This document shows positions 26,829-34,209 of a stretch of DNA of 64,000 nucleotides, in pieces. Under the pieces are notes generated by a model, which saw only the letters and a program-made list of their open reading frames with translations, was not told the DNA's origin and ran no database searches. Where the stretch lies: contig CANPZU010000007.1 in the NCBI GenBank assembly GCA_947588825.1, positions 1 to 64,000 of the forward strand, written 5' to 3'. Origin of the DNA: an uncultured Clostridia bacterium (lineage in GTDB: Bacteria; Bacillota; Clostridia; Oscillospirales; CAG-272). Both the position numbers and the translations under genes were made by a program. Within the stretch, counting starts at the first letter, position 1; every line of letters begins with the position of its first letter.

Positions 26829-27799
26829 ATCTCAAATTCCTTATACAGAGAAACCACCATTTCATCAACGGTTTCTCCTGTGACGGATATATCCTTTACT
26901 TCCACCATTGAGGAGATATGAGAAATAGCCTGCGATACGGTCAAAAACGCTGTGTCGATAATGATCTCAGCATGTCCACCCATATCTTTTGCAACAGTCA
27001 TGTGTTCAGAAACGGGAAGCTTCTCTCCTGAATAATCCACCGTCAAGGTCTTGTGGGTTGAATTACGTGTTTTCAATTCGGTTAAGGAGCCGTCGAGCAG
27101 GATCCTTCCTTTACCGATCATCAAAATACGTTCTGTCAAAGCTTCGATATCCTGCATATCGTGCGTCGTCAGAATTACCGTTGTTTTGTTTTCCCGGTTG
27201 ATGGTTTTGATGAACTCTCTGACCGCTATTTTTGAAACCGCGTCAAGACCGATCGTAGGCTCGTCCAGAAAAAGGATCTTCGGGCCATGCAAAAGTGACG
27301 CGGCGATTTCACACCGCATTCTCTGACCGAGAGAAAGCTGCCTTGCCGGTGTTCTTACGATCTCACTGATATTCAATAGCTCGATCAGCCGGGAAAGTGT
27401 TTTCTTATATTCTGTATCCTCGACTTTATAGATGTCCCTGATCAGTTCAAAGCTATCAATTACAGGTACATCCCACCAGAGCTGAGACCTCTGACCGAAG
27501 ACAACGCCGATATCCTTCACATGAGAAATACGATCCTTCCATGGAGTGCGACCGTTTATGATACATTCGCCACTGTCGGGAGTCAGAATGCCGCTCATGA
27601 TTTTGATGGTGCTGCTTTTTCCGGCGCCGTTAGGACCGATATAACCGACCATTTCACCGTCACCAATCGTGAAGGATACGTCCTGCAAAGCGTGTATGTA
27701 GGTGTATTCCTTCTTAAATAAAGCCTTAACCGCCTCCGAAAAGCCGGCATTACGCTTCGCAACCTTAAAGGTTTTGTTTATGTTTTTTAGTTCAATCAT
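26825..27799 (-). CDS. ABC transporter ATP-binding protein (COG4586 type)
   Basis: A 324-residue ATPase. Walker A is GPNGAGKSSTIKI, the signature is LSLGQRMR, Walker B is KILFLDEPTIGLD, and the H-loop is in LTTHDMQD. GVVFGQRSQLWWDVPV is a distinctive Q-loop stretch of this subfamily. The C-terminal 80 residues are a regulatory extension. I start it at MIELKN, preceded by GGAGGAG; a longer frame to 27844 runs into the HTH gene. It is co-directional and almost contiguous with that HTH gene. Confidence 0.92.
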   Translation of the reverse strand: MIELKNINKTFKVAKRNAGFSEAVKALFKKEYTYIHALQDVSFTIGDGEMVGYIGPNGAGKSSTIKIMSGILTPDSGECIINGRTPWKDRISHVKDIGVVFGQRSQLWWDVPVIDSFELIRDIYKVEDTEYKKTLSRLIELLNISEIVRTPARQLSLGQRMRCEIAASLLHGPKILFLDEPTIGLDAVSKIAVREFIKTINRENKTTVILTTHDMQDIEALTERILMIGKGRILLDGSLTELKTRNSTHKTLTVDYSGEKLPVSEHMTVAKDMGGHAEIIIDTAFLTVSQAISHISSMVEVKDISVTGETVDEMVVSLYKEFEI

Positions 27800-27800
27800 T

Positions 27801-27995
27801 TTACTCCTCCGCCTGACCGCTGTTGACCCATTCGTCAATTTCAAAAACCTTAAACTTCCACTTCTTGCCGACCGTATGAGTGGGCATGTTCTTTGTAGCG
27901 ATCCACCTTAGGGCGGTATCTCTGCTGATCCCAAGATATTTCATAATCTCCGGCATAGAATAATAGCGATCCGATATTTCTTTTATCGTCAGCAC
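27801..27995 (-). CDS. Excisionase-like helix-turn-helix protein heading the ABC operon
   Basis: A small DNA-binding protein of the MerR/excisionase HTH_17 type. YYSMPEIMKYLGISRDTALRWIATKNMPTHTVGKKWKFKVFEIDEWV carries the HTH and wing. The start is uncertain: GTG at 27995 lies just downstream of the promoter, while a longer frame reaches TTG at 28031 but would run through the -10 box. It stops one base before the ATPase start, so it heads the exporter operon and may regulate it. It is clearly related to the HTH protein next to the Fic gene (28721-28912). Confidence 0.72.
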   Translation of the reverse strand: MLTIKEISDRYYSMPEIMKYLGISRDTALRWIATKNMPTHTVGKKWKFKVFEIDEWVNSGQAEE

Positions 27996-28014
27996 CTCGA
28001 TTTTTTGTACCCTT

Positions 28015-28043
28015 ATTATACCACAGAACAACGAAAAAGTAAA
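28015..28043 (-). promoter_or_regulatory. Promoter of the HTH-ABC exporter operon
   Basis: On the minus strand TTTACT (28043-28038) and TATAAT (28020-28015) have a 17-base spacer and lie just upstream of the HTH coding region, implying a very short untranslated leader. Confidence 0.6.
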
Positions 28044-28048
28044 GTTAT

Positions 28049-28495
28049 TTGGAAGCAGTGGAAGAAGCTGAAAACAAGCCTATTATGACAGTACCAAATC
28101 GAAAGGCGCTTTTTTTTAAGATGAAACAGAGTTTATTTGAGCAAATGGGTGGAAAATACGAACAGCAGGGCGACTATCTGCTCCCTTGTCTGACTTTACC
28201 CTCCGAGGAAGAACGGACAATCGGAATTTGGGCTCAGCGGCGCAGGCAATATTTGAAGGAGTATCACAGCATTCTGTAATACAATTTGCTTACCGATGGC
28301 AAGCTGAACAGTCACCTTGCCGACGTCGACCGGCAGGCGGAGGAAATGTTCTCCCGGTTGGTAAAACAGATGGCAGAGCGTGAAGGCGTCACCGAAACAC
28401 TCAAAGCGCAAAATCAGATGGCGTGGGTCGGACGGATGAACAACATCCGAAACAGGGCAATGGAAATCGTTAATAATGATTTGATTTACAGTTAA
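28049..28495 (+). pseudogene. TnpV transposon protein, interrupted by an in-frame stop
   Basis: The frame encodes MKQSLFEQMGGKYEQQGDYLLPCLTLP, then TAA at 28277-28279. It continues in the same frame with LTDGKLNSHLADVDRQAEEMFSRLVKQ and ends NNIRNRAMEIVNNDLIYS. Together these cover the usual ~120-residue TnpV found in Tn4451-like and other clostridial mobile elements. The residues before 28121 are not typical and may be upstream debris. It marks this stretch as transposon-derived. Confidence 0.75.
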
Positions 28496-28651
28496 GCAGG
28501 CCGGCGGCAAGGAGCAATCCTTACCGCCGCTTTATAGCTTTATAGAATAATGTTTTTACCTGCGATACAATCATGTGAAATTATTTACCATAGATATACA
28601 GACTCAATTATGATATTTTCGTAAAAACTCCGAATAAATCCACATTAAACC

Positions 28652-28680
28652 TTGATTTTTTGCAATAGTGATGGTATAAT
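28652..28680 (+). promoter_or_regulatory. Promoter of the HTH-Fic pair
   Basis: TTGATT at 28652-28657 and TATAAT at 28675-28680 are 17 bases apart, about 40 bases before the HTH start. Confidence 0.65.
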
Positions 28681-28720
28681 ACATTATGTAGTATTGTATT
28701 CTGCAAAGACAGGGGGCTTT

Positions 28721-28912
28721 ATGATGGACAACAACCTTGAACGCTGGTATTCCATGAAAGAAATAACAACGTATTTGGGCGTCAGTCGTGACACGGTACT
28801 GGCTTGGATCGAAAAAAGAAATATGCCCGCAGCCAAAATCGGACGCCTTTGGAAATTTAAGATCAGTGAAGTTGACGCTTGGATGAAATCTGGCGTCGCC
28901 GCCGAAAAATAA
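28721..28912 (+). CDS. Excisionase-like HTH protein paired with Fic
   Basis: A 63-residue HTH_17 protein: [48 protein letters not shown]. It is a paralog of the HTH protein at 27801-27995 and ends 19 bases before the Fic gene, so the two are probably co-transcribed. Whether it works as an antitoxin, an operon regulator or a recombination-directionality factor cannot be told from sequence. ATG at 28721 or 28724 may start it. Confidence 0.78.
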   Translation: MMDNNLERWYSMKEITTYLGVSRDTVLAWIEKRNMPAAKIGRLWKFKISEVDAWMKSGVAAEK

Positions 28913-28931
28913 TTTGAATTTGGAGGTCACT

Positions 28932-29537
28932 ATGGCACTGGAAAATAAATTAGGGCTGACAAGCTCCGCCGATCTTGCCCGTGAAGAAGAACGGATCAGC
29001 AAGAAAAAAGCGCTGGAGCTTTTTGAAAGCGGGGAGCTTGACAAGCTGAAAGCCGGAACCTTCTCTGCGCTGAAAGCAATTCATAAGTACCTTTTTGACG
29101 AAATTTACGACTTTGCCGGAAAGCTGCGGACGGTAAATCTGGCAAAAGGAAATTTCCGCTTTGTTCCTTTAATGTATCTTGAGGCAGCACTTGAGAACAT
29201 CGAAAAGATGCCGCAATCCACGTTTAACGAGATCGTCGAAAAGTATGTGGAAATGAATATTGCCCACCCATTTCGGGAAGGAAATGGACGCAGTACCCGT
29301 ATTTGGCTGGACTGCGTTTTCAAAAAGGAACTGGGCAAGGTGGTCGATTGGAGCAAGGTTGATAAAGTGGACTATCTGCTTGCCATGGAGCGCAGTCCTG
29401 TGAAAGACATTGAAATTAAGCATCTACTGAAAAATGCTTTGACCGATGAGACCGACAGTCGTGAAGTCTTTATGAAAGGGATCGACCACAGCTACTACTA
29501 TGAGGGATATACAACCTTTAAGACGGAAGAATTGTAA
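28932..29537 (+). CDS. Fic/DOC family protein (putative AMP transferase)
   Basis: A 201-residue Fic-domain protein. The catalytic loop HPFREGNGR is at residues 112-120 and matches HPFxx[DE]GNGRxxR, so AMPylation activity is plausible. [26 protein letters not shown] is the flap region that positions targets. GGAGG precedes the ATG at 28932; an upstream in-frame TTG at 28914 is rejected. I do not see an obvious inhibitory (S/T)xxxE(G/N) helix, which in class I systems is carried by a separate small antitoxin. The only small neighbour is the HTH protein. Confidence 0.88.
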   Translation: MALENKLGLTSSADLAREEERISKKKALELFESGELDKLKAGTFSALKAIHKYLFDEIYDFAGKLRTVNLAKGNFRFVPLMYLEAALENIEKMPQSTFNEIVEKYVEMNIAHPFREGNGRSTRIWLDCVFKKELGKVVDWSKVDKVDYLLAMERSPVKDIEIKHLLKNALTDETDSREVFMKGIDHSYYYEGYTTFKTEEL

Positions 29538-29550
29538 AAGAGGGATTCCT

Positions 29551-29667
29551 ATGAACTTAAAAACTTTATCTTCAGAAGGTAAAATCGCATATTTGATTAA
29601 ACCATCACGCCGGTTAAAACCTACGTGTTGGATGAGTTTTATAATACCGAAGAATAACAGTATTCAT
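29551..29667 (+). pseudogene. Degenerate ORF remnant after fic
   Basis: One frame starts at ATG 29551 and runs 38 codons. In another frame the same DNA reads ITPVKTYVLDEFYNTEE and stops, which looks more like a genuine protein C-terminus. This suggests the frameshifted tail of a lost mobile-element gene. The DNA from here to 29866 contains nothing else I can support. Confidence 0.35.
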
Positions 29668-29866
29668 TAATATCGCCAAACACCTGTACTATGCCTGAAA
29701 TTGATGCAACTAATATTTCAGTAATAATTTTCAAAACCTTTATTACGAATTCGTTGAGCTGATTTTATACTTTGATAGAATATTACCATATTTTATTAAA
29801 ACAATCAAGATGTACGATGCAAAATTAGCATTTGCTATTGAAGTTAGGATAACAGAGGAAAACAGC

Positions 29867-29990
29867 AAATCCGAACCCGTCTCCAACAAGGACAAGATTC
29901 GGATTTATACTGTTTGTCTAAAGGCAATAAAAAAGATGATTTTGGCTTCTTGATAGAGAGATTTGAACCCTCGCGCCGCAGGCGCGGAAC
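29867..29990. repeat. Dispersed repeat, copy B, with tRNA-like 3'-end remnant
   Basis: It has the same order of blocks as 25017-25160: an AAATCCGAACC / ATTCGGATTT inverted repeat, ATAAAAAAGAT, TTTTGGCTTCTTG, then AGAGATTTGAACCCT (a tRNA T-arm in reverse complement) and GCGCCGCAGGCGC. To 30150 it is followed by further nested inverted repeats, e.g. CGAAACGG with CCGTTTCG, GACTTTTC with GAAAAGTC, and TCGTCGCG with CGCGACGA. Confidence 0.7.
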
Positions 29991-30150
29991 CGAAACGGGG
30001 TGGTAGCACAACAAAGCCGTCGCGAGGGCATTTACAACCGAGCAGGCGACTTGTGCGTGCACCGTTTCGGAGAGGAGGAGCGACGGCGTGAGTGAAAGAT
30101 GACTTTTCAAAGAAAAGTCGTCGCGAACGATACAAAGTCCGCGACGACGA

Positions 30151-30237
30151 TGGTGCGGGTAGCAGGACTTGAACCTGTACAGAGTTGCCCCCACAAGAAC
30201 CTGAATCTTGCGCGTCTGCCAATTCCGCCATACCCGC
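30151..30237 (-). tRNA. tRNA-Leu (anticodon CAG)
   Basis: The minus strand folds into a long-variable-arm tRNA of 87 bases. The acceptor starts GCGGGTATGGC and pairs with ACCCGC before an encoded CCA. The D-arm contains GAATTGGCAGACG, the anticodon stem CAAGA/TCTTG holds the loop TTCAGGT (anticodon CAG), and the T-arm is CAGGTTCAAGTCCTG. Its 3' part is repeated at 25104-25120. Confidence 0.95.
30158..30174. other. Putative attachment-site repeat (right, in tRNA-Leu)
   Basis: This is the 17-base direct match to 25104-25120, located at the 3' end of the tRNA-Leu(CAG) gene, the usual target of tyrosine-recombinase islands. No integrase gene remains between the two copies. Confidence 0.5.
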
Positions 30238-30293
30238 ATTTTATTTTGTTGCAGTCTGAGAGAAACGGCAACGATAATAAAAAATATAAAAGA

Positions 30294-30320
30294 AAAACGC
30301 ACCCGTTGAGGGTGCGTTTT
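30294..30320 (-). terminator. Terminator after tRNA-Leu(GAG)
   Basis: AAAACGCACCC and GGGTGCGTTTT form an 11-bp stem with a 5-base loop. On the minus strand it follows the tRNA 3' end and leads into a T-rich stretch. Confidence 0.75.
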
Positions 30321-30405
30321 TGGTGCGAGAAACGGGACTTGAACCCGTACGGTGTAAACCACACGCCCCTCAAACGTGCGCGTCTGCCAGTTCCGCCACT
30401 CTCGC
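30321..30405 (-). tRNA. tRNA-Leu (anticodon GAG)
   Basis: An 85-base minus-strand tRNA starts GCGAGAGTGGCGGAACTGG and ends CTCGCACCA with encoded CCA. The anticodon loop TTGAGGG gives GAG. It has the long variable arm expected of tRNA-Leu. Confidence 0.95.
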
Positions 30406-30433
30406 AATTGACGCTGCCGCGACAACACTTCTA

Positions 30434-30461
30434 ATTATACACATAAAAAGGATTTTGTCAA
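30434..30461 (-). promoter_or_regulatory. Promoter of the tRNA-Leu genes
   Basis: On the minus strand TTGACA (30461-30456) and TATAAT (30439-30434) are 16 bases apart, about 30 bases before the tRNA-Leu(GAG) 5' end. The stretch 30462-30786 is AT-rich and I see no gene in it. Confidence 0.7.
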
Positions 30462-30786
30462 GATGTTTTTTTAAAATTTCAATATTTTTTGTTGCAATAT
30501 ATAAAATGACTTCAACATTTTTTTGTTTTCTTTGAACTTACTGCCTTTTTTATTAAGGAGCGTCGTTTTGCCGCATTTTTATTATACTCCGAATATTTAT
30601 TTTTGTTACCGTATCATGTGACTGTTTGGTTTTTTATGGTACAATGTCCTGTCTTGATCGCGTTATCATGCCGTAAATTGAGATGTGTTTGAGGATATTC
30701 TATTACATAATAGCCGTTTTTGTATCTTTTTTGCCTGATATCGCGGCAATACAAATATAAAAGGGCGCAGTATTTTTCTTTCGCTC

Positions 30787-30815
30787 TTGACTTTTTCGAC
30801 CGAAAAGAATATAAT
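30787..30815 (+). promoter_or_regulatory. Promoter of the aspartokinase operon
   Basis: TTGACT at 30787-30792 and TATAAT at 30810-30815 have a 17-base spacer. It gives an untranslated leader of about 110 bases before lysC. Confidence 0.7.
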
Positions 30816-30868
30816 GTATCAAGACTGTATTTAAAATTAAATTTTGATTATATAGAACTATACACTAT

Positions 30869-30901
30869 TACATCGGTGTATTTGCCGATGTACTTGTTTT
30901 T
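30869..30901 (+). terminator. Terminator-like hairpin in the lysC leader
   Basis: TACATCGG (30869-30876) and CCGATGTA (30885-30892) form a perfect 8-bp stem with an 8-base loop, followed by CTTGTTTTT. Lying between promoter and start codon, it could be an attenuator. I see no lysine-riboswitch core here. Confidence 0.45.
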
Positions 30902-30933
30902 AAGCCGACAAAGTAAAGGATGGTTGACATAAT

Positions 30934-32274
30934 ATGCAAAGTAACGCCGCCGTGAAGGTAGTGAAGTTCGGAGGCAGCTCGCTTGCGGACGCCGAACATT
31001 TTAAGAAGGTAGCCGATATCATAAAGGCCGATCCGTCAAGAAGATACGTGGTGCCTTCAGCTCCGGGTAAAAGATTCGGAGGTGACAGCAAGGTCACCGA
31101 TATGCTCTATGAATGCTACGACCGAGTGGTAAATAATAATGATTACACTGATATTCTCGATAAAATAAAAGAAAGATACGATTTGATAATAAAAGGTTTG
31201 GAACTTAATCTTTCGCTTGATAAAGAATTTTCAGCCATAGAAAGCATACTCTCAAATCGTGCGAGCTGTGATTATGTCGCAAGCAGGGGAGAGTATTTAA
31301 ACGGTCTTATACTTGCAAGCTACCTCGGATTTTCTTTTATTGACGCCGCCGATGTTATTTTCTTTGACTCAGACGGGCTGCTTGACAGCGAAAAAACAAA
31401 TAAAGTGATGTGCAAAAAGCTTTCTCATTACGAATACGCGGTTATTCCCGGCTTTTACGGAAGCGCCTGCGACGGTTCCACAAAGACGTTCTCAAGAGGC
31501 GGGAGCGATATCACCGGTTCGATAATTGCCCGCGCGGTAGAAGCCGACATATACGAAAACTGGACGGATGTTTCCGGCGTCAAGATGGTGGACCCGAGGA
31601 TAGTGGAAAACCCGAAAACCATAAGCGTCATTACTTACTCCGAACTGCGCGAGCTTGCATACATGGGCGCCACGGTGCTGCACGAGGATGCAATTTTTCC
31701 GGTACGTCTCACCGGTATCCCGATAAACATTAAAAACACAAACCGTCCGGACGACGAGGGAACGATGATAGTCCTTCAGGCCCCCGACGACGATGTGCGC
31801 AACGAGATAACGGGTATTGCGGGTAAAAAGGGTTTTTCAGTCATTAATATAGTCAAAGACATGATGAACAGCGAGGTCGGCTTTGGTCGGAAGGTACTTA
31901 GCATTCTTGAAAAGTACAAGATATCTTTTGAGCACATACCTTCGGGAATAGATTCTATGGGCGTCATTGTGTCTTCCGCATTACTTGCCGAATCGAGAGA
32001 ACGCGTTATCAACGAGCTCTCATGCGAAATAGTCCCCGACTGCATTTCAATCGAAGACAACATCGCTCTTGTGGCTGTGGTGGGACGCGGTATGGTTGAG
32101 TCCGTGGGTATTGCCGCACGCATATTCAAGGCTATAGGAGAGGCGGGAATCAACGTCAGAATGATCGATCAGGGTTCCACCGAAAACAACATTATAATCG
32201 GTATTTCTGCAAACGACCTTGAAAATACCATTAAGGCTATATATTATGAGTTTGACGGAAAAGAAAACTCATGA
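30934..32274 (+). CDS. lysC: Aspartokinase
   Basis: A 446-residue aspartate kinase, first step of Lys/Thr/Met/diaminopimelate synthesis. The catalytic N-terminus has VVKFGGSSLAD, and the substrate-binding core has FSRGGSDITGSIIARAV and WTDVSGV. Two ACT domains occupy about residues 300-446 (VSALLAESRERV, GMVESVGIAARIFKAIGEAG) and imply feedback control by lysine or threonine. Its stop overlaps the FkbM gene start (ATGA). Confidence 0.95.
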   Translation: MQSNAAVKVVKFGGSSLADAEHFKKVADIIKADPSRRYVVPSAPGKRFGGDSKVTDMLYECYDRVVNNNDYTDILDKIKERYDLIIKGLELNLSLDKEFSAIESILSNRASCDYVASRGEYLNGLILASYLGFSFIDAADVIFFDSDGLLDSEKTNKVMCKKLSHYEYAVIPGFYGSACDGSTKTFSRGGSDITGSIIARAVEADIYENWTDVSGVKMVDPRIVENPKTISVITYSELRELAYMGATVLHEDAIFPVRLTGIPINIKNTNRPDDEGTMIVLQAPDDDVRNEITGIAGKKGFSVINIVKDMMNSEVGFGRKVLSILEKYKISFEHIPSGIDSMGVIVSSALLAESRERVINELSCEIVPDCISIEDNIALVAVVGRGMVESVGIAARIFKAIGEAGINVRMIDQGSTENNIIIGISANDLENTIKAIYYEFDGKENS

Positions 32275-33314
32275 TTGATCTATGGACGTATTTGGCAAAA
32301 AGCGATAAGCCGATAGTTATGTACGGGATGGGAAACGGCGCGGACAAGATCCTTGCTGTTTGCGAACGATACGGAATAAAGGTTCTTGACTTTTTTGCTT
32401 CGGACGAATTTGTAAGGGGTCACGACTTTCATGGCAAGCGGGTGCTCAAATTTTCGGAAATAAAAGAAAAATACAGGGATTTCATTATACTGCTTTCCTT
32501 TGGGACCAACCGTCCCGATGTGCTTTGCAGAATATATGAAATGGCGTCAGAGTACGAAATGTACGCTCCCGATCTTCCTTTGTTCGGGGACAAGCTGTTT
32601 AACTTGGAATTTTACGAAGAAAACCGCGCAAGGATAGAAGGCGCAAAAAAGCTGCTTTGCGACGCCATATCGGAGTCGATTTACAAGAACATAATAGATT
32701 ATAAACTCACGGGCAGGATCGATCTTTTAAAAAAATCGTTTATCGAAAAGAAAGAGGTTTTTTCGACCTTGCTGCGTCCCGCCGAGTATAAAACGTATGT
32801 AGACCTCGGAGCATATAACGCAGATACGATAAGGGAACTTATTGGTTTCGGCGCTCATCCCGAAAAAATAATCGCCTTTGAGCCCGATGAAAAGAGCTTT
32901 AAAAAGCTTGCGGCGTTTGCCGGCGATCAAAACGGCGTCGAGCTGTATAATGTCGCTGCTTGGGACAGTGAATGCAAAATATCTTTTCAGGGTGGGGGAA
33001 GCCGTTCCTCGCAGGTAACGCCGAAGGGTCAAAAACAAATATCCGCACTCCCGCTTGACAAAATAAGTTCGGCCCATTATGCGGATTTTATTAAATACGA
33101 TGTCGAGGGCAGCGAGATAAGAGCTCTTGCGGGCAGCGCGGAAATAATAAGAAAAAGGCACCCCGATCTTTTGGTTTCCGTGTATCACAAAAGCGAGGAC
33201 TTGTTTGAGATTATACACTATGTCAACAGTCTTTACTCGGGATACAAGCTTTATCTCAGGCGTTTTGAATATGTGCCCGCATGGGATCTTTGCCTTATAG
33301 CCACCGATAAATAA
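32271..33314 (+). CDS. FkbM family methyltransferase with N-terminal Rossmann-like domain
   Basis: A 347-residue protein. Residues 1-110 (IVMYGMGNGADKILAVCERYGI) look like a nucleotide- or sugar-binding Rossmann-type domain. From about residue 170, TYVDLGAYNADTIRE, IIAFEPDEKSFKKL and FIKYDVEGSEIRAL are motifs of FkbM SAM methyltransferases. Such enzymes often O-methylate sugars or polyketides. Its tight coupling to aspartokinase is unusual and does not indicate the substrate. Confidence 0.85.
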   Translation: MIDLWTYLAKSDKPIVMYGMGNGADKILAVCERYGIKVLDFFASDEFVRGHDFHGKRVLKFSEIKEKYRDFIILLSFGTNRPDVLCRIYEMASEYEMYAPDLPLFGDKLFNLEFYEENRARIEGAKKLLCDAISESIYKNIIDYKLTGRIDLLKKSFIEKKEVFSTLLRPAEYKTYVDLGAYNADTIRELIGFGAHPEKIIAFEPDEKSFKKLAAFAGDQNGVELYNVAAWDSECKISFQGGGSRSSQVTPKGQKQISALPLDKISSAHYADFIKYDVEGSEIRALAGSAEIIRKRHPDLLVSVYHKSEDLFEIIHYVNSLYSGYKLYLRRFEYVPAWDLCLIATDK

Positions 33315-33339
33315 AACGATAGAAAATATACAAGGATAT

Positions 33340-34209
33340 ATGAAAATGAAAATATCGCAAATACTGTCTCTTGACAAACCCTCTCTTTCAATGGAGGTTT
33401 TCCCGCCGAAGACTGCCGATAATTATGACAAAATTGCAGAGGCGGTCAATAAAATTGCCTCTCTTTCTCCAAGTTTTATGAGCGTTACGTACGGCGCGGG
33501 CGGAGGCACCTCGGCTTTCACGGCGGCGATTGCAAAAAACATTCAAGAATGCTATAACGTTCCTTCGCTTGCTCATCTGACCTGCGTTTCATCAAACAAG
33601 TCGGAAATAGGCAGACAGCTTGCCCTGCTTAAAAACTACGGTATTGAAAACATACTTGCTCTCAGAGGCGATATTTTGCCCGGCACGAAGCTTGGGAATC
33701 TGGAGTATCATTATGCCTATCAACTCATTGAAACAATAAAAGAGCAGGGCGATTTTTGCATAGGCGGAGCGTGCTATCCCGAATCCCATCCCGAAAGCGA
33801 GAATTACAGAAAAGATATAGAATATCTTAAAATCAAGGTGGACGCCGGATGCGAGTTTCTCACCACTCAAATGTTTTTTGACAACGATATTTTATATAAT
33901 TTTATGTACAAGGTTAGAGACGCGGGAATAAAGGTCCCTGTGATTGCCGGTATTATGCCTTTGACAAATGCTAAGCAGGTGTTTCGCATCACCAAAATTT
34001 CCGGAACTCTTTTGCCTCAGAGATTCAGAAGGATAGTTGACAGATACGGCGACAATCCTATTGCAATGAAGCAGGCGGGCATCGCGTATGCCTGCGAGCA
34101 GATTATTGATCTTTATGCAAACGGAATTAACGCCGTCCACATTTACACCATGAACTCCCCTGATGTAGCGGCAAAGATCATGGAAAACATTTCGGAGATA
34201 ATTAAGTGA
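33340..34209 (+). CDS. metF: 5,10-Methylenetetrahydrofolate reductase
   Basis: A 289-residue FAD-dependent TIM-barrel enzyme that makes 5-methyl-THF for methionine synthesis. SMEVFPPKT (catalytic Glu), SVTYGAGGG, HLTCVSSNKSEI and ILALRGD are all in place. AAGGA lies before the ATG at 33340. Its stop overlaps the GTG start of the next gene; the order metF, activation domain, metH makes a complete methyl-transfer unit. Confidence 0.96.
   Translation: MKMKISQILSLDKPSLSMEVFPPKTADNYDKIAEAVNKIASLSPSFMSVTYGAGGGTSAFTAAIAKNIQECYNVPSLAHLTCVSSNKSEIGRQLALLKNYGIENILALRGDILPGTKLGNLEYHYAYQLIETIKEQGDFCIGGACYPESHPESENYRKDIEYLKIKVDAGCEFLTTQMFFDNDILYNFMYKVRDAGIKVPVIAGIMPLTNAKQVFRITKISGTLLPQRFRRIVDRYGDNPIAMKQAGIAYACEQIIDLYANGINAVHIYTMNSPDVAAKIMENISEIIK

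Noticed and set aside
29951..29975. A third complete tRNA beside the tRNA-Leu genes
   Set aside because: Only a T-arm-like segment is present; there is no matching acceptor, D-arm or anticodon arm.
29844..30434. Long open frames on both strands over the tRNA-Leu genes and repeats
   Set aside because: They translate tRNA and repeat sequence (GC-rich structured DNA) and have no protein-like features.
30720..30932. A 70-residue frame before lysC
   Set aside because: It contains the lysC promoter and leader hairpin, is Tyr/Phe/Leu-rich from AT-rich DNA, and lacks a ribosome binding site.
30816..30933. Lysine riboswitch before aspartokinase
   Set aside because: The leader is about 110 bases, shorter than the lysine aptamer, and lacks its conserved core; only a simple hairpin is present.
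33315..33339. SAM riboswitch or T-box before metF
   Set aside because: The spacer is only 25 bases and metF appears to be co-transcribed from lysC-fkbM.
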